In this document: positions 1-9,342 of the stretch, one piece after another
Layout: each line of letters begins with the position of its first letter
How positions within the stretch are numbered: the first letter of the stretch is position 1
Assembly: GCA_017889675.1 (NCBI GenBank)
Contig: JAGGAA010000001.1
Span: 1-42,518, forward strand
Length of the DNA: 42,518 nt
Source: Bacillota bacterium
GTDB taxonomy: Bacteria; Bacillota; Negativicutes; Sporomusales; Sporomusaceae
Direction: 5' to 3'
Notes under the pieces: model-generated
What the model saw: only the letters and a program-made list of their open reading frames with translations
What the model was told of the DNA's origin: nothing
The model's database searches: none
Made by a program: the position numbers and the translations under genes

Positions 1-52
1 CAGCTAAGGCTGGTTCTTTTCCTTGAAATCCTGGGAACGGCCATCAGCCTAG

Positions 53-186
53 TCAATTATCATAGAAGATCAAAGATACAGAGATTTCTTCACACACTCG
101 TTCAATTATTCTGTCCGCCTCCTCAAGGGTTCCATTGAATTTATGAAGCACATACAAAAAACAGACGTGATAAATACTAACCACGT
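53..186 (-). CDS. Possible small ORF or remnant (VVSIYHVCFLYVLHKFNGTLEEADRIIERVCEEISVSLIFYDN)
   Basis: Read by eye on the minus strand; protein-like composition, GTG start uncertain, no strong RBS. Confidence 0.25.
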
Positions 187-342
187 CTATTTTCTCAATG
201 CACTATTCTATTAAAACTTAGCGCGTAATTGTCTACTTTCATCCCAAAGCTATTTTAAGAGTCATCATCATTGAAAGCTGCGTAAAATAACAGCTAAATA
301 AACCGTTTAAACTACGAAAATTTAGCATCGTAACCACCATTA

Positions 343-651
343 TTAGGGCTTTGTTTTTCCCCTGTCTTCTTCTTGATCCCACAACAAGTCAAAAACCAAC
401 CGAAGTGCATCCGTAAAACCCTGACGATACACCAGTTCTTTCTCAACGGAGTAAGTCAATTCTAGGTCACTCACCATTTGGTCAAACGCCCCTTGCTCTT
501 TCAACGGCAACAGGCGTTTTATTTCCTCCTTGCATGTAGCTGCATACCGTAAAGCATAATAATGATCATATTCCCTCTGTCTAGTTCCCGCCTTCCTTGC
601 CTCCAATGCGAAGGAGAGCATATCATAAATATTCTCCATCCTTAAGCACAC
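343..651 (-). CDS. Small helical hypothetical protein (DUF6809-like); paralog of 5021..5320
   Basis: ORF; shares the YRQGFxDAxRL C-terminal motif with the ORF at 5021..5320. Confidence 0.7.
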   Translation of the reverse strand: MCLRMENIYDMLSFALEARKAGTRQREYDHYYALRYAATCKEEIKRLLPLKEQGAFDQMVSDLELTYSVEKELVYRQGFTDALRLVFDLLWDQEEDRGKTKP

Positions 652-783
652 CTTCGTTTTTATTATGTACCTTATTTCACGTTATAACTTTTGAGATAGC
701 AAGTCGACTCTATAGATATAATTATCACTATTTATTTTTGTTATAATATTTCTAAAGAAATAAATATTGGTAGATGAGCCCTA

Positions 784-1089
784 ATGGGTGTAGGAAAACG
801 GATTGTAGAATTGCGCTCCCGGAAGGGTTGGACAACCAATAAATTAGCAAATTTAGCAGGCATCGCTCAATCGGCCCTAAGATCTATTGAATTAGAAGAA
901 AAATCGCCTACAATTGATACATTATCCCTTATTTTAGATGCTTTAGCTATTTCATTTGCTGATTTCTTCGCCGAAGAAAATCGTGAACTAACCCCTGAAC
1001 TTTTCTCTTTGTTAGAAACTATCAAACAAATACCACCGGAACGAAGGGAACTTGCTCAGAGATTGTTACAATCTTTGAATAAAGATTAA
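784..1089 (+). CDS. XRE-family HTH transcriptional regulator
   Basis: N-terminal HTH_3 pattern GKRIVELRSRKGWTTNKLANLAGIAQSALRSIELEEKSPTIDTLSLILDAL. Confidence 0.9.
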   Translation: MGVGKRIVELRSRKGWTTNKLANLAGIAQSALRSIELEEKSPTIDTLSLILDALAISFADFFAEENRELTPELFSLLETIKQIPPERRELAQRLLQSLNKD

Positions 1090-1174
1090 TACCACTTAAA
1101 AGTACAATACTGCCTTAGATTGCTGGCAGTATTACAGATGAAGGATATACACGCTAAAAATATTATTTTAAGAC

Positions 1175-1207
1175 AAAAGTCAGAGGAAAAATCCCCTGAC
1201 TTTTCTT
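1175..1207 (+). terminator. Rho-independent terminator of the XRE gene
   Basis: aaaagtcagagg-aaaaat-cccctgacttttctttt hairpin with T-rich tail. Confidence 0.75.
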
Positions 1208-1248
1208 TTAGCTCTTTTCGTAAATCGTGTTGGTTTTTTACGTATCCA

Positions 1249-1260
1249 GAACAGATGTTC
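1249..1260. promoter_or_regulatory. LexA/DinR-type SOS box
   Basis: GAACAGATGTTC matches the Gram-positive GAACNNNNGTTC core. Confidence 0.5.
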
Positions 1261-1339
1261 TGTGTGTGCACTTATATCAGAAACAGAGGTGCCAACACGA
1301 CCTAAAAGAGCGGTTGTGTTAGGCAATAAGAAACAGTAA

Positions 1340-1377
1340 AAAAACGCCGCTCCAAACTAACTAGGATTAGCGTTTTT
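1340..1377 (+). terminator. Terminator-like hairpin (end of a possible sRNA)
   Basis: aaaaacgc ... gcgttttt stem with inner tcc/gga. Confidence 0.45.
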
Positions 1378-1430
1378 AGCATCTACATGGGACGCAATAG
1401 CACTACTCTTAAGCAACAATAATTAGCCAT

Positions 1431-1961
1431 TTATTCGTCTTCATTATCTTTTTGGTCTTTGGTTAATGGTTTAGCCGCCGCTGGTTGCAAATTTGGTGAA
1501 AAGCCATTTCTTTCAGAGCGGACGTAAATCCCTTCTTGCCATATTTGGAATTTGTACAGTATTACGGAAATAATAGATGCGAAAATAAATGCTATTAGGC
1601 TAGAATTAAAGTCGATAATCCCCCTGGTTCCCAACCAAGGTAAACCAGCAAAAGCATATACAGCATTAATAATGGTGTCTACAGTTAAATATAACCAGAA
1701 ACGGCCATATGTATATTTTATAAGCCACATTGGCAGTATTATAAAAAGACTAAAAAAGAAGGGGTGTACTCCAACAAATGGGTAAATATTTTCCCGAATA
1801 GCCCACCACATATTGCTGATACCTGTGTTCAATGCGATTATGGACAAAATCGCAGATAATAAGCCGACAGATATATATCGTTTTATATCCTCTTTAGGCA
1901 TAAATAGCAAAGTTAGCCAAGGGATAATTAACGTACCCCATAATATTACCTGATTACTCAT
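1431..1961 (-). CDS. CBO0543-like multi-pass membrane protein
   Basis: 176 aa hydrophobic ORF; WWAIREN..., YGRFWLYLTVDTIINAVYAF pattern typical of this family. Confidence 0.7.
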   Translation of the reverse strand: MSNQVILWGTLIIPWLTLLFMPKEDIKRYISVGLLSAILSIIALNTGISNMWWAIRENIYPFVGVHPFFFSLFIILPMWLIKYTYGRFWLYLTVDTIINAVYAFAGLPWLGTRGIIDFNSSLIAFIFASIISVILYKFQIWQEGIYVRSERNGFSPNLQPAAAKPLTKDQKDNEDE

Positions 1962-2162
1962 TGTAATCTCCCCATATCATTTTGAAATATTATATTTATT
2001 ATTGGGTTTCCGATAATAATTTATACCGATAAACTATTTCGAAACCCCAATCTGAATACTAGGCAATTAAGTGTTGGTCAGTGCCCCCGAACATATCGCC
2101 ATTTTGTGCAATTCGTGGTACAATCAAATTAGAACACCAGTTCGGTTCGAGGGGCGATAGCA

Positions 2163-3048
2163 TGGCAAAGGCAGAACATCTGAGTTTATTTGAATTTCAG
2201 CGAAAATTTACCAATGAGGCAACATGCGAAGAGTATATGTTTCACAAACGCTGGCCTGAAGGTTTTGTATGTCCCAAGTGCGGACATAGAGAGTATTACT
2301 ACATCAAAACTCGAAAGCATTATGAATGTAAGCGTTGCAGCTATCAGGCTTCGTTGACCGCAGGCACAGTCATGCATAAATCTAAATTACCGTTGCAAAC
2401 TTGGTTTTGGGCAATTTACCTGGTTGTTCATGACAAGCGTGGGCGATCCGCACTATCACTGGCAGGGCTATTTCAGCTAAATTACCGAACTACTTGGCGT
2501 CTTTTGCATAAGATAAGGCATGCCATGAAGGAGCGCGATGCCAACTACAAGCTTCTGGTATGATAGAAATGGACGATGCTTACTTTGGTTCTCCAAAGAC
2601 AGGTACTGACGGTAGAGGGACGAGCAAAGCAAAGGTATCTGTTGCACTGGAAACGGATGAAAAAGGCCATCCACTCTATATCAGAATTAATGTTATAGAA
2701 GCAGTGTCGTCAAGAGAATTACAAAGAGTCGCCAAGGAATGCATTGTTCCTGGTTCAACTATTATGTCAGATGGATTAAGCAGCTATAAGAAACTCAAAG
2801 AGAATTACATCCATACCTCAAAGGATTATTATTCTGCCGGAGAAAACTTCCTGAAATGGGTACACATCGTGATTTCGAACGCGAAAGCCTTTGTATTAGG
2901 TACTTACCACGGCGGCCTGGGTCCAGATCATTTACAAGCCTATCTGGATAAGTTTTGTTACCGGTTTAATAGGAGGTTTTTCCCCAACCAATTATTCGGT
3001 AGGCTCCTACATGCGTGCATTTCTTCCTCGCATATAGTCATCGCCTGA
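2163..3048 (+). pseudogene. IS1595-family transposase, frameshifted (ORFs 2163..2563 and 2560..3048)
   Basis: Zn-ribbon (CPKCGHREYYY...CKRCSYQ) and ISXO2-like DDE domain (EMDDAYFGS, WVHIVISNAKAFVLGTYHG, FCYRFNRRFFPNQLF) split in two frames at the ATGATAG overlap. Confidence 0.85.
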
Positions 3049-3119
3049 TATATGTGCGCACGCAGAACAGATGTTTGCGGTATACTGGATATACATAACC
3101 ATCTGTAGGGAGAGAATGC

Positions 3120-4174
3120 CATGTCCACCGACAGGCTAAGCTGCTAGTTGATACTATTCTATCGCTCGATGCAGGCATGCAACGGGCGATTCATGCTGAG
3201 TTGGGCCGGCAAATCTATGGCACGGACAGTAATCCCTCTGTCGATGATATGATTCAAGACCTTCGAGAGAGCCGTTTTGCTAAGGGACCAGTCTGCCCTT
3301 ATTGCGGTCAAACAACGGTGCAGCGTCACGGGTTTTATCGTACCAAGACTTCTAAACGGCAGCGATATCTTTGCACCTCATGCAATGACACATTTTCTGA
3401 CCTAACTTGTAGCCCGATGGCCGGGACTCATTATCCAGAGAAGTGGGCGGAGTACATCGCTTGTATGGTCGCGAGGAAGCCCTTGAGGAAGATCGCGGAA
3501 GAACTGCAAATCCACGTTTCAACCGCCTACTTCTGGAGGCATAGGATTGCCACGGCGATTCGGCAATTGAACTTGCCGTTGCTCAACGGAATTATTGAAG
3601 CAGACGAAACCTACTATCTTGAATCCCGTAAAGGCAAGAACAGGTCAAAAAAATTGGCGACCGTCCTGCTCGTAAGCGTGGCGGCGTAGCATCCAAACGC
3701 GGTATATCGGGAGAGCAAGTTTGCGTATTGGTTGCTATGGACCGCAATAAAGAGGTTTTGACTCAGGTAGCTGGCAATGGCCGGATCAACTATAAACAAG
3801 TTGGTGCCGTGGTCACTCCCCGTTTGGGTGAAGTTACAACGCTGTGTACTGACTCCGCAGCTTGTTTCAAAAAATTGAAAAATCCAAGGCATTGAGCATG
3901 AATTTATCAATGCGAAGAAGAAAAAGTATGTGATTAAAGGCATATATCCGTTCAGAACGTGAACTCCTACCACAAACGATTGCGCGACTGGTTACGCCCG
4001 TTTCATGGGGTAGCGACCAAATACTTGGACAACTATCTTTTCTGGCATCGTTTTCTGGATGTTAACCGCAAAGTATCAAGAAATGTACTCAAAATGATCA
4101 TGACGCAGGAAGCGTACAGAATGCCGGTGAAGTTAAGGGCAGTACAATTTCGCCCCTGCTTGGTCGCCGCTTAA
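3120..4174 (+). pseudogene. Second IS1595-like transposase, multiply frameshifted
   Basis: Zn-ribbon CPYCGQTTVQRHGFYR...CTSCNDTFSD, IIEADETYYLESRKG; downstream parts ([46 protein letters not shown]) in other frames; N-terminus (RQAKLLVDTILSLDAGMQRA) also out of frame. Confidence 0.85.
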
Positions 4175-4201
4175 TCAAAATCTATTAGAGGAGGTGAATA
4201 G

Positions 4202-4726
4202 ATGTCATTAATCGAACTGCGCAGGGAAATTAGTGATTTACGCACACAGTTGAACCAGGAACTTTCAGCGCATATCTACATATCAAAGAGTGAAAAACAG
4301 ATTATCTTTGCACCTGTTCGCTATATGGGTTTTAGTGTAGAACAAGACGATGTAACTATCTTACCATATGGCTCTTCTCCCGCTTTAATCGGGCAAACGG
4401 CATTTTCTGTCTTGACGCAATTTAAAGTAACCAATGTAGAAAAAATTGGGGCTAACTGGGCAGCATATAAGGCTTCCGGGCTAAGAACGAAAAAGGAATT
4501 TGAACGTAGATACACTTTCATTCAACTGGGAACAACGCACCCATGCCTTTATTTTCAGATTATCGGAAACCCTGTAAGCCTAAAAAAGGAACATGCACAA
4601 GATTTGACAGTCAATGCACTTATAAGTCTGCTTTGGAACGAATTCTCAGACGAGGTTCTTGCCAACAAAATATTGCAAGTATACCAGGCGTGCATAGCGT
4701 TAGACGAACATGATTTGCTGAGTTAA
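4202..4726 (+). CDS. Hypothetical protein, 174 aa
   Basis: ORF with gaggaggtgaata RBS and downstream terminator. Confidence 0.75.
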   Translation: MSLIELRREISDLRTQLNQELSAHIYISKSEKQIIFAPVRYMGFSVEQDDVTILPYGSSPALIGQTAFSVLTQFKVTNVEKIGANWAAYKASGLRTKKEFERRYTFIQLGTTHPCLYFQIIGNPVSLKKEHAQDLTVNALISLLWNEFSDEVLANKILQVYQACIALDEHDLLS

Positions 4727-4760
4727 GTTTGCCAAAGAGCAATCATTTGCAAGACTACCG

Positions 4761-4788
4761 GAACCCACTAGCAAGGGCTAGTGGGTTC
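4761..4788 (+). terminator. Rho-independent terminator
   Basis: Perfect 12-bp stem gaacccactagc-aag(g)-gctagtgggttc. Confidence 0.65.
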
Positions 4789-5020
4789 TTGCATGGGCGG
4801 CACCAGTCTCTAAAACCAACAATGTTTACGAAAAGAGCTTTTCTTTTTCTAGTTGGATCGTCTGACCACCTGCTAAATAGTCCAGCGAAACATCATCGAA
4901 TCCTCTTGACTCCTTGGATCGCTAGTCTTTATACTACTTCCTGACACAAGTAACATTACTGACCATATGTAACAAAAACAAGTAAGTTTCCATTATCAAT
5001 AGACCGAATACTAAAGGGAG

Positions 5021-5320
5021 ATGACCGCAATGACAACTTCCATCCTAAATCTAGTGACTAAAGCTTTAGAACTCGAACAAGAATGCTTAGCCTTAGAAGA
5101 ACTATCCAGTGAATATTGTTACGCCCAACAAAATGCTCAGCAGCTAAAAGAAGAAATTCTGAATTTACTGCCGCCGGATAAGAATAAAACGTTGACTTTA
5201 CTTGATGAGAAGTATATCACAATGTTTTCCGCTGGCACCAGCGTTTACTACCGTCAAGGTTTTGCTGATGCAATACGGCTGCTCGCCGAGTCCCTAACCT
5301 GGGGACCTACCAGGGATTAA
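5021..5320 (+). CDS. Small helical hypothetical protein (DUF6809-like); paralog of 343..651
   Basis: Shared YYRQGFADAIRLL motif; aagggagatgacc RBS region. Confidence 0.75.
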   Translation: MTAMTTSILNLVTKALELEQECLALEELSSEYCYAQQNAQQLKEEILNLLPPDKNKTLTLLDEKYITMFSAGTSVYYRQGFADAIRLLAESLTWGPTRD

Positions 5321-5463
5321 CGTAAACGCAAACCCTTCTTTTTATTAATGGCGGATTTTCACCCTCTTGGAGCCTCGGCAACCAGAATGAACATATCCTA
5401 TCATCTGTTCGTTGAATGACTCAGCAAGCTACCGGTGGCCAGCCGCAATCGTTGAGTTACTGC

Positions 5464-7038
5464 TTAAAATAACATACAATCAATGTACTTATTCATAAAA
5501 AACGCATCTGTGGATAGCTCAATCGTCTCTGCCTGTCTTGCAGTCAGTTCAGATTGAAACAACAGCTTACTGCTTTGGAGTAGCATGGCTGCGCCGATAC
5601 CGGCGGAATTTCCGATTAATTTTGCTTTTGGTGCAAGCAAAGGTGGAATCAATCCGATGGCAGCGGCGCTCGCAATATTCATATAGGTACCAAAACCGCC
5701 TGCTAGGAAAATCGTGTCAAGCTCATCTTCAGTAATATCACTATGATGAATCAGCGTATACATTCCCGCACAAATCGCTGCCTTAGCCAGTTGAATCGCA
5801 CGAATATCTTTCTGTGTAAGAATGACTTCTCCGTCAATCCGCAAAGCTAGCTCACCGTCGGATAAAGATAAAATATCTGCTGCTTCTGCTTTTTCTTCTT
5901 CGATACGTCCGCCCTCAGTGACTACACCCATTTCAAGAAGTGCAGCCAAAGCGTCTACAATACCGGAACCGCAAATACTGCTTGGCGTCAATTTGCCGAT
6001 AGTACTGCAAATAAGTTTTCCGTCAAGGAGCGTAACGGCGTGGATCGCTCCCGGTACTGCGCTGCTCCCCATTTTAATGCCGGCTCCCTCAAATGCTGGC
6101 CCCGCCGCGGTGGCACAGCATAGCATTTTCTGGTTTACCTGTAATACCATTTCCCCGTTTGTTCCAATGTCCACCAAAAGTGTGGCTTTTTGTGCCTCGA
6201 AAAGTCCAGAAGCAATGATTCCCGTTGTGATATCCGCGCCTACATAGGCGGAAATGCACCGCGGTAGATATATCTTCGTATCTGGTGAAAGGAAAAGTCC
6301 AAGCTGAGCCGGAGTTAGCATTTCGCCAAAATAGCGGTTTGGGATAAAAGGGAAAACTGCCAAGCTATTGACGGGTTCCTCACATAAGAGAAAGAGCATG
6401 GTTGTATTTCCCGTGATAACCGCACACGTAATTGCATCGATTTCTATTGCCGCACCCCGACACAGTGTTTGAATCAGTGTATTGATGCAATTTATAACTA
6501 GATGATGGAGTTCCTTTCCTTCCCCTGCAATCGCGTGCGCCATGCGGGAGATGACATCCGCACCGAACAAATTCTGCGGGTTGAGTTCAGAACACTGCGC
6601 AAAACAAGTTCCGGTTTCAAGTTGCAAGAGATATGTGACAATCGTCGTAGTGCCGATGTCCACGGCAATCCCAAAGGATTTTCCCCAAGGAAGTCGCTCA
6701 AAGGAATGCATAGTTCCTTGCATGAGAATATGTTCTTTTTTTTCTTCCGGCAACCGCACTACTACATTGCCAATCACTTTTGCCAGGCAAGCAAGCCGCA
6801 GTCCATTCCGCTTATCCTCTTCTGTTAGGAGTATTTGCTCCTGCACTGCAAGCGGCGATAAATCGCCTGACGCATAAACAAGGCACTTTCCGCAACGTCC
6901 GTTTCCTCCGCAGGGCTCCTTATGAGAGATCCCGATAGTCTTAAAAACACTTGAAAGTAATATCGGTTCTTCGCATGAAAAAACAATGGTGCGCTCTCCT
7001 TGTTTCAATGTAATTGTGATATGAAACACCTCCGTCAT
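5464..7038 (-). CDS. RACo-like reductive activator of corrinoid proteins (2Fe-2S ferredoxin + ASKHA/DUF4445)
   Basis: CGGNGRCGKCLV...C 2Fe-2S motif; AVDIGTTTIV, LVDIGTNGEMVL, SSICGSGIVDALAALLEMG; end of the corrinoid methyltransferase operon. Confidence 0.92.
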   Translation of the reverse strand: MTEVFHITITLKQGERTIVFSCEEPILLSSVFKTIGISHKEPCGGNGRCGKCLVYASGDLSPLAVQEQILLTEEDKRNGLRLACLAKVIGNVVVRLPEEKKEHILMQGTMHSFERLPWGKSFGIAVDIGTTTIVTYLLQLETGTCFAQCSELNPQNLFGADVISRMAHAIAGEGKELHHLVINCINTLIQTLCRGAAIEIDAITCAVITGNTTMLFLLCEEPVNSLAVFPFIPNRYFGEMLTPAQLGLFLSPDTKIYLPRCISAYVGADITTGIIASGLFEAQKATLLVDIGTNGEMVLQVNQKMLCCATAAGPAFEGAGIKMGSSAVPGAIHAVTLLDGKLICSTIGKLTPSSICGSGIVDALAALLEMGVVTEGGRIEEEKAEAADILSLSDGELALRIDGEVILTQKDIRAIQLAKAAICAGMYTLIHHSDITEDELDTIFLAGGFGTYMNIASAAAIGLIPPLLAPKAKLIGNSAGIGAAMLLQSSKLLFQSELTARQAETIELSTDAFFMNKYIDCMLF

Positions 7039-7050
7039 GGAATTGCGGGA

Positions 7051-7075
7051 AGTGCCCCGCGTTATGCGGGGCACT
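7051..7075 (-). promoter_or_regulatory. Intercistronic hairpin between MT-II and RACo genes
   Basis: Perfect 10-bp inverted repeat agtgccccgc-gttat-gcggggcact; no U-tract in the transcribed direction. Confidence 0.6.
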
Positions 7076-7081
7076 TTCATT

Positions 7082-8086
7082 TTACTTTTTATAGAACTCT
7101 TCCACCGCCGCAAAGAACGCGTCAATATTATCCCAGCTAGAGGCAGGGGGAATATCGCAACCAGAGGAAATCACAAAGTTTGGATGACTACAGCAGTCGT
7201 TCATAACAGAGAGCGTTTCTGTACGAACTAGTTCAGGGGTTCCTAAACGGAAGGTTTTTGCCGGACTGACGTTGCCCATGACCAGAACATCTGAGGGCAT
7301 CTTTTCCACTATTTCCTTCATATTCACCGCGTCGCCGAAGTGATAACCGCATGCATCGATATCTGCAATTTCCTTGGTCATTTTGAAGGTCGCATTGCCG
7401 CAGTTATGATAAATAACAGCAAAGGTATCATCCTGAACTGCATCAATGATGCGTTTAACATATACTCCAGAGAACTCAACCATGAGTTCGGGCGAAAGCA
7501 AACCGGCTACGGGTTCCGCGATCACGACACCATTGGTTCCGACTGCCTTGTAGCCCTTGATATACTTGATAATGAATTCGGTTACTTTCTCAAGTGTAGT
7601 AGTAACCATTTCAGGTTCCTCATAACAATTGACCATGATTTCGGTCATCCCAATCAGACGACCAGCGAGAGAATATGGACCAATAACACCTGCGAAAACC
7701 GGGCGGTCTGTGATCAGTTTGACCGCTTTGGAGATCGCTTCAATGTACAGGCCTGTGCGGCCTGTGCCGACAGCAGGAACCTTCAACGCCTCCACGTCCT
7801 CAGGCTCCTGCAGGATGGCGCCGATGACCGTGGGTACTTCGTCATCAGAAACACGAATTTTCGCGCCAAATGCCTCAGCTTCAATAGAAAGATCCATCAT
7901 GGAAACAGCAGCAGCGGTTTTGCAACGGTCAGCAACCATCTTCATTCCCTTGGACTGGAGATCGCTGCTAGAGATAAGCTGAGCTACGGTAATTCCCATT
8001 AACTGAACGGAGGGAAATGAGAGTACGGGCATAGCATTTTTTCTAGGTGCCGCAAGCTGATCAGCCACCCATTGCTTCATATTCAT
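7082..8086 (-). CDS. MtaA/MtbA-like methylcobamide:THF(or CoM) methyltransferase, UroD superfamily (MT-II)
   Basis: MNMKQWVADQLAAP...; conserved YHNCG and SSGCDIPP Zn-ligand motifs. Confidence 0.9.
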   Translation of the reverse strand: MNMKQWVADQLAAPRKNAMPVLSFPSVQLMGITVAQLISSSDLQSKGMKMVADRCKTAAAVSMMDLSIEAEAFGAKIRVSDDEVPTVIGAILQEPEDVEALKVPAVGTGRTGLYIEAISKAVKLITDRPVFAGVIGPYSLAGRLIGMTEIMVNCYEEPEMVTTTLEKVTEFIIKYIKGYKAVGTNGVVIAEPVAGLLSPELMVEFSGVYVKRIIDAVQDDTFAVIYHNCGNATFKMTKEIADIDACGYHFGDAVNMKEIVEKMPSDVLVMGNVSPAKTFRLGTPELVRTETLSVMNDCCSHPNFVISSGCDIPPASSWDNIDAFFAAVEEFYKK

Positions 8087-8109
8087 AATAATTCCTCTTT
8101 TCCCGAAAT

Positions 8110-8652
8110 TTAATATAGAATACAGCTTGTGTACGTAATGGTTTTTGGACCGTAATAGTACCTGATACCGGACTGCTTGCAAACCCTGCTGACAAAAAGT
8201 CCATATGCCTCCATCGATGGAATCATTTTGTCTGGGAAGCGGCAGGGCGCATCAGGATAAGTGCATTGTGCACACAGCGAGCATGCACCAGAAGCCATGG
8301 GAAGGCAGTCAAGATAGCGTTTCCGAATCTGTTCTGTAAACGCCAAAAATCTCTTTTTATGTAGTGATTCGGTTTTTTGCATGGTTTCGATGTCAAAGTC
8401 ATCCTCCAATGTAGCCGTGGACTGAACTAGGATACCACGACTGTAAGCGGATGCTTTTTTTGCAACATCCTCAAGGGTACCGCAAGCCGGTGGACAGCTC
8501 CAGCTACGGTTGTAGCTGCGACAGAGATCGGTGGAACACATAGATCGGACATCAGGCAGAAACTCTAACGCAAATACATTGAGCTCACCTGCCTGGGTAA
8601 AGCCGTATTCCAATGCGGAAGCAATCAGTTCGATTTGTCCCTTATTAAGCAA
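8110..8652 (-). CDS. DUF2284 predicted metal-binding (Cys-rich) protein
   Basis: CRSYNRSWSCPPACGTLEDV, GACSLCAQCTYPDAPCRFPDKMIPSMEAYGLFVSRVCKQSG; probable TTG start overlapping the corrinoid stop. Confidence 0.85.
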   Translation of the reverse strand: MLNKGQIELIASALEYGFTQAGELNVFALEFLPDVRSMCSTDLCRSYNRSWSCPPACGTLEDVAKKASAYSRGILVQSTATLEDDFDIETMQKTESLHKKRFLAFTEQIRKRYLDCLPMASGACSLCAQCTYPDAPCRFPDKMIPSMEAYGLFVSRVCKQSGIRYYYGPKTITYTSCILY

Positions 8653-9286
8653 AAATGGCCAGCAGTTCGATTGCTTTGTCAGCAGCCGAGGCAGCATCAG
8701 GAGTGTAGGCATCTGCGCCGATAAAATCACAGAAGGTCTGTGTGACTGGAGCTCCACCAATCATGATTTTGACCTGATTACGAATTCCGGCTGTTTTGGC
8801 GGCCTCAACCACAGAGGCCATTTCCGGCATAGTTGTGGTAAGGAGGGCAGCACAGGCAATGATTTTGCAATCATTGTCAATCGCAGTTTTAACGAAGGCT
8901 TCTGGCTCAGCATCAACCCCGATATCGATGACTTCCAATCCCTTGCCCTCAAACATCATGCGGACCAGGTTTTTGCCGATGTCATGCAAGTCACCTTTTA
9001 CGGTGCCCAACACGACTTTACCCTTTGACTCCGCGCCGGCCTCCGCCAGATAGGGCTTTAGCAGCTCGGTGCCTGCATTCATGGCGCGGGCAGCCACCAG
9101 TACTTCGGGAACAAAAACTTCGTTGGCCTTAAACTTTCGACCCACGATGTCCATACCGGCGAGAAGTGCTTCTTCCAGAATGGTCTGCGCGTAGACTCCT
9201 TCTTCCAATGCCTGAGGAACTAGTTGCTTGACCAGCTTGGATTTGCCAGCTTGCATGGCGGCGGAAATTTCCTCGATGATACTCAT
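8645..9286 (-). CDS. Corrinoid (B12-binding) methyltransferase protein
   Basis: Cap domain plus B12-binding motif GDLHDIGKNLVRMMFEGKGLEVIDIGVD. Confidence 0.95.
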   Translation of the reverse strand: MSIIEEISAAMQAGKSKLVKQLVPQALEEGVYAQTILEEALLAGMDIVGRKFKANEVFVPEVLVAARAMNAGTELLKPYLAEAGAESKGKVVLGTVKGDLHDIGKNLVRMMFEGKGLEVIDIGVDAEPEAFVKTAIDNDCKIIACAALLTTTMPEMASVVEAAKTAGIRNQVKIMIGGAPVTQTFCDFIGADAYTPDAASAADKAIELLAIFA

Positions 9287-9342
9287 AAATCACTTTCCTT
9301 TCAGAGTATTAAATATTTTATTTTTTTAAATCAATTTCAAGG

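Noticed and set aside
1086-1305. Opposing 61-aa ORFs 1086..1271 and 1120..1305
   Set aside because: Span a terminator hairpin and SOS-like box; no protein-like features.
5822-6828. Plus-strand ORFs 5822..6247, 6502..6828, 6542..6877
   Set aside because: Antisense to the RACo-like gene; no RBS or family resemblance.
7340-8002. 220-aa plus-strand ORF (and 7629..7982)
   Set aside because: Lies antisense inside the well-supported MT-II gene; composition is an antisense artefact.
8531-9053. Plus-strand ORFs 8531..9028 and 8796..9053
   Set aside because: Antisense to the corrinoid protein gene.
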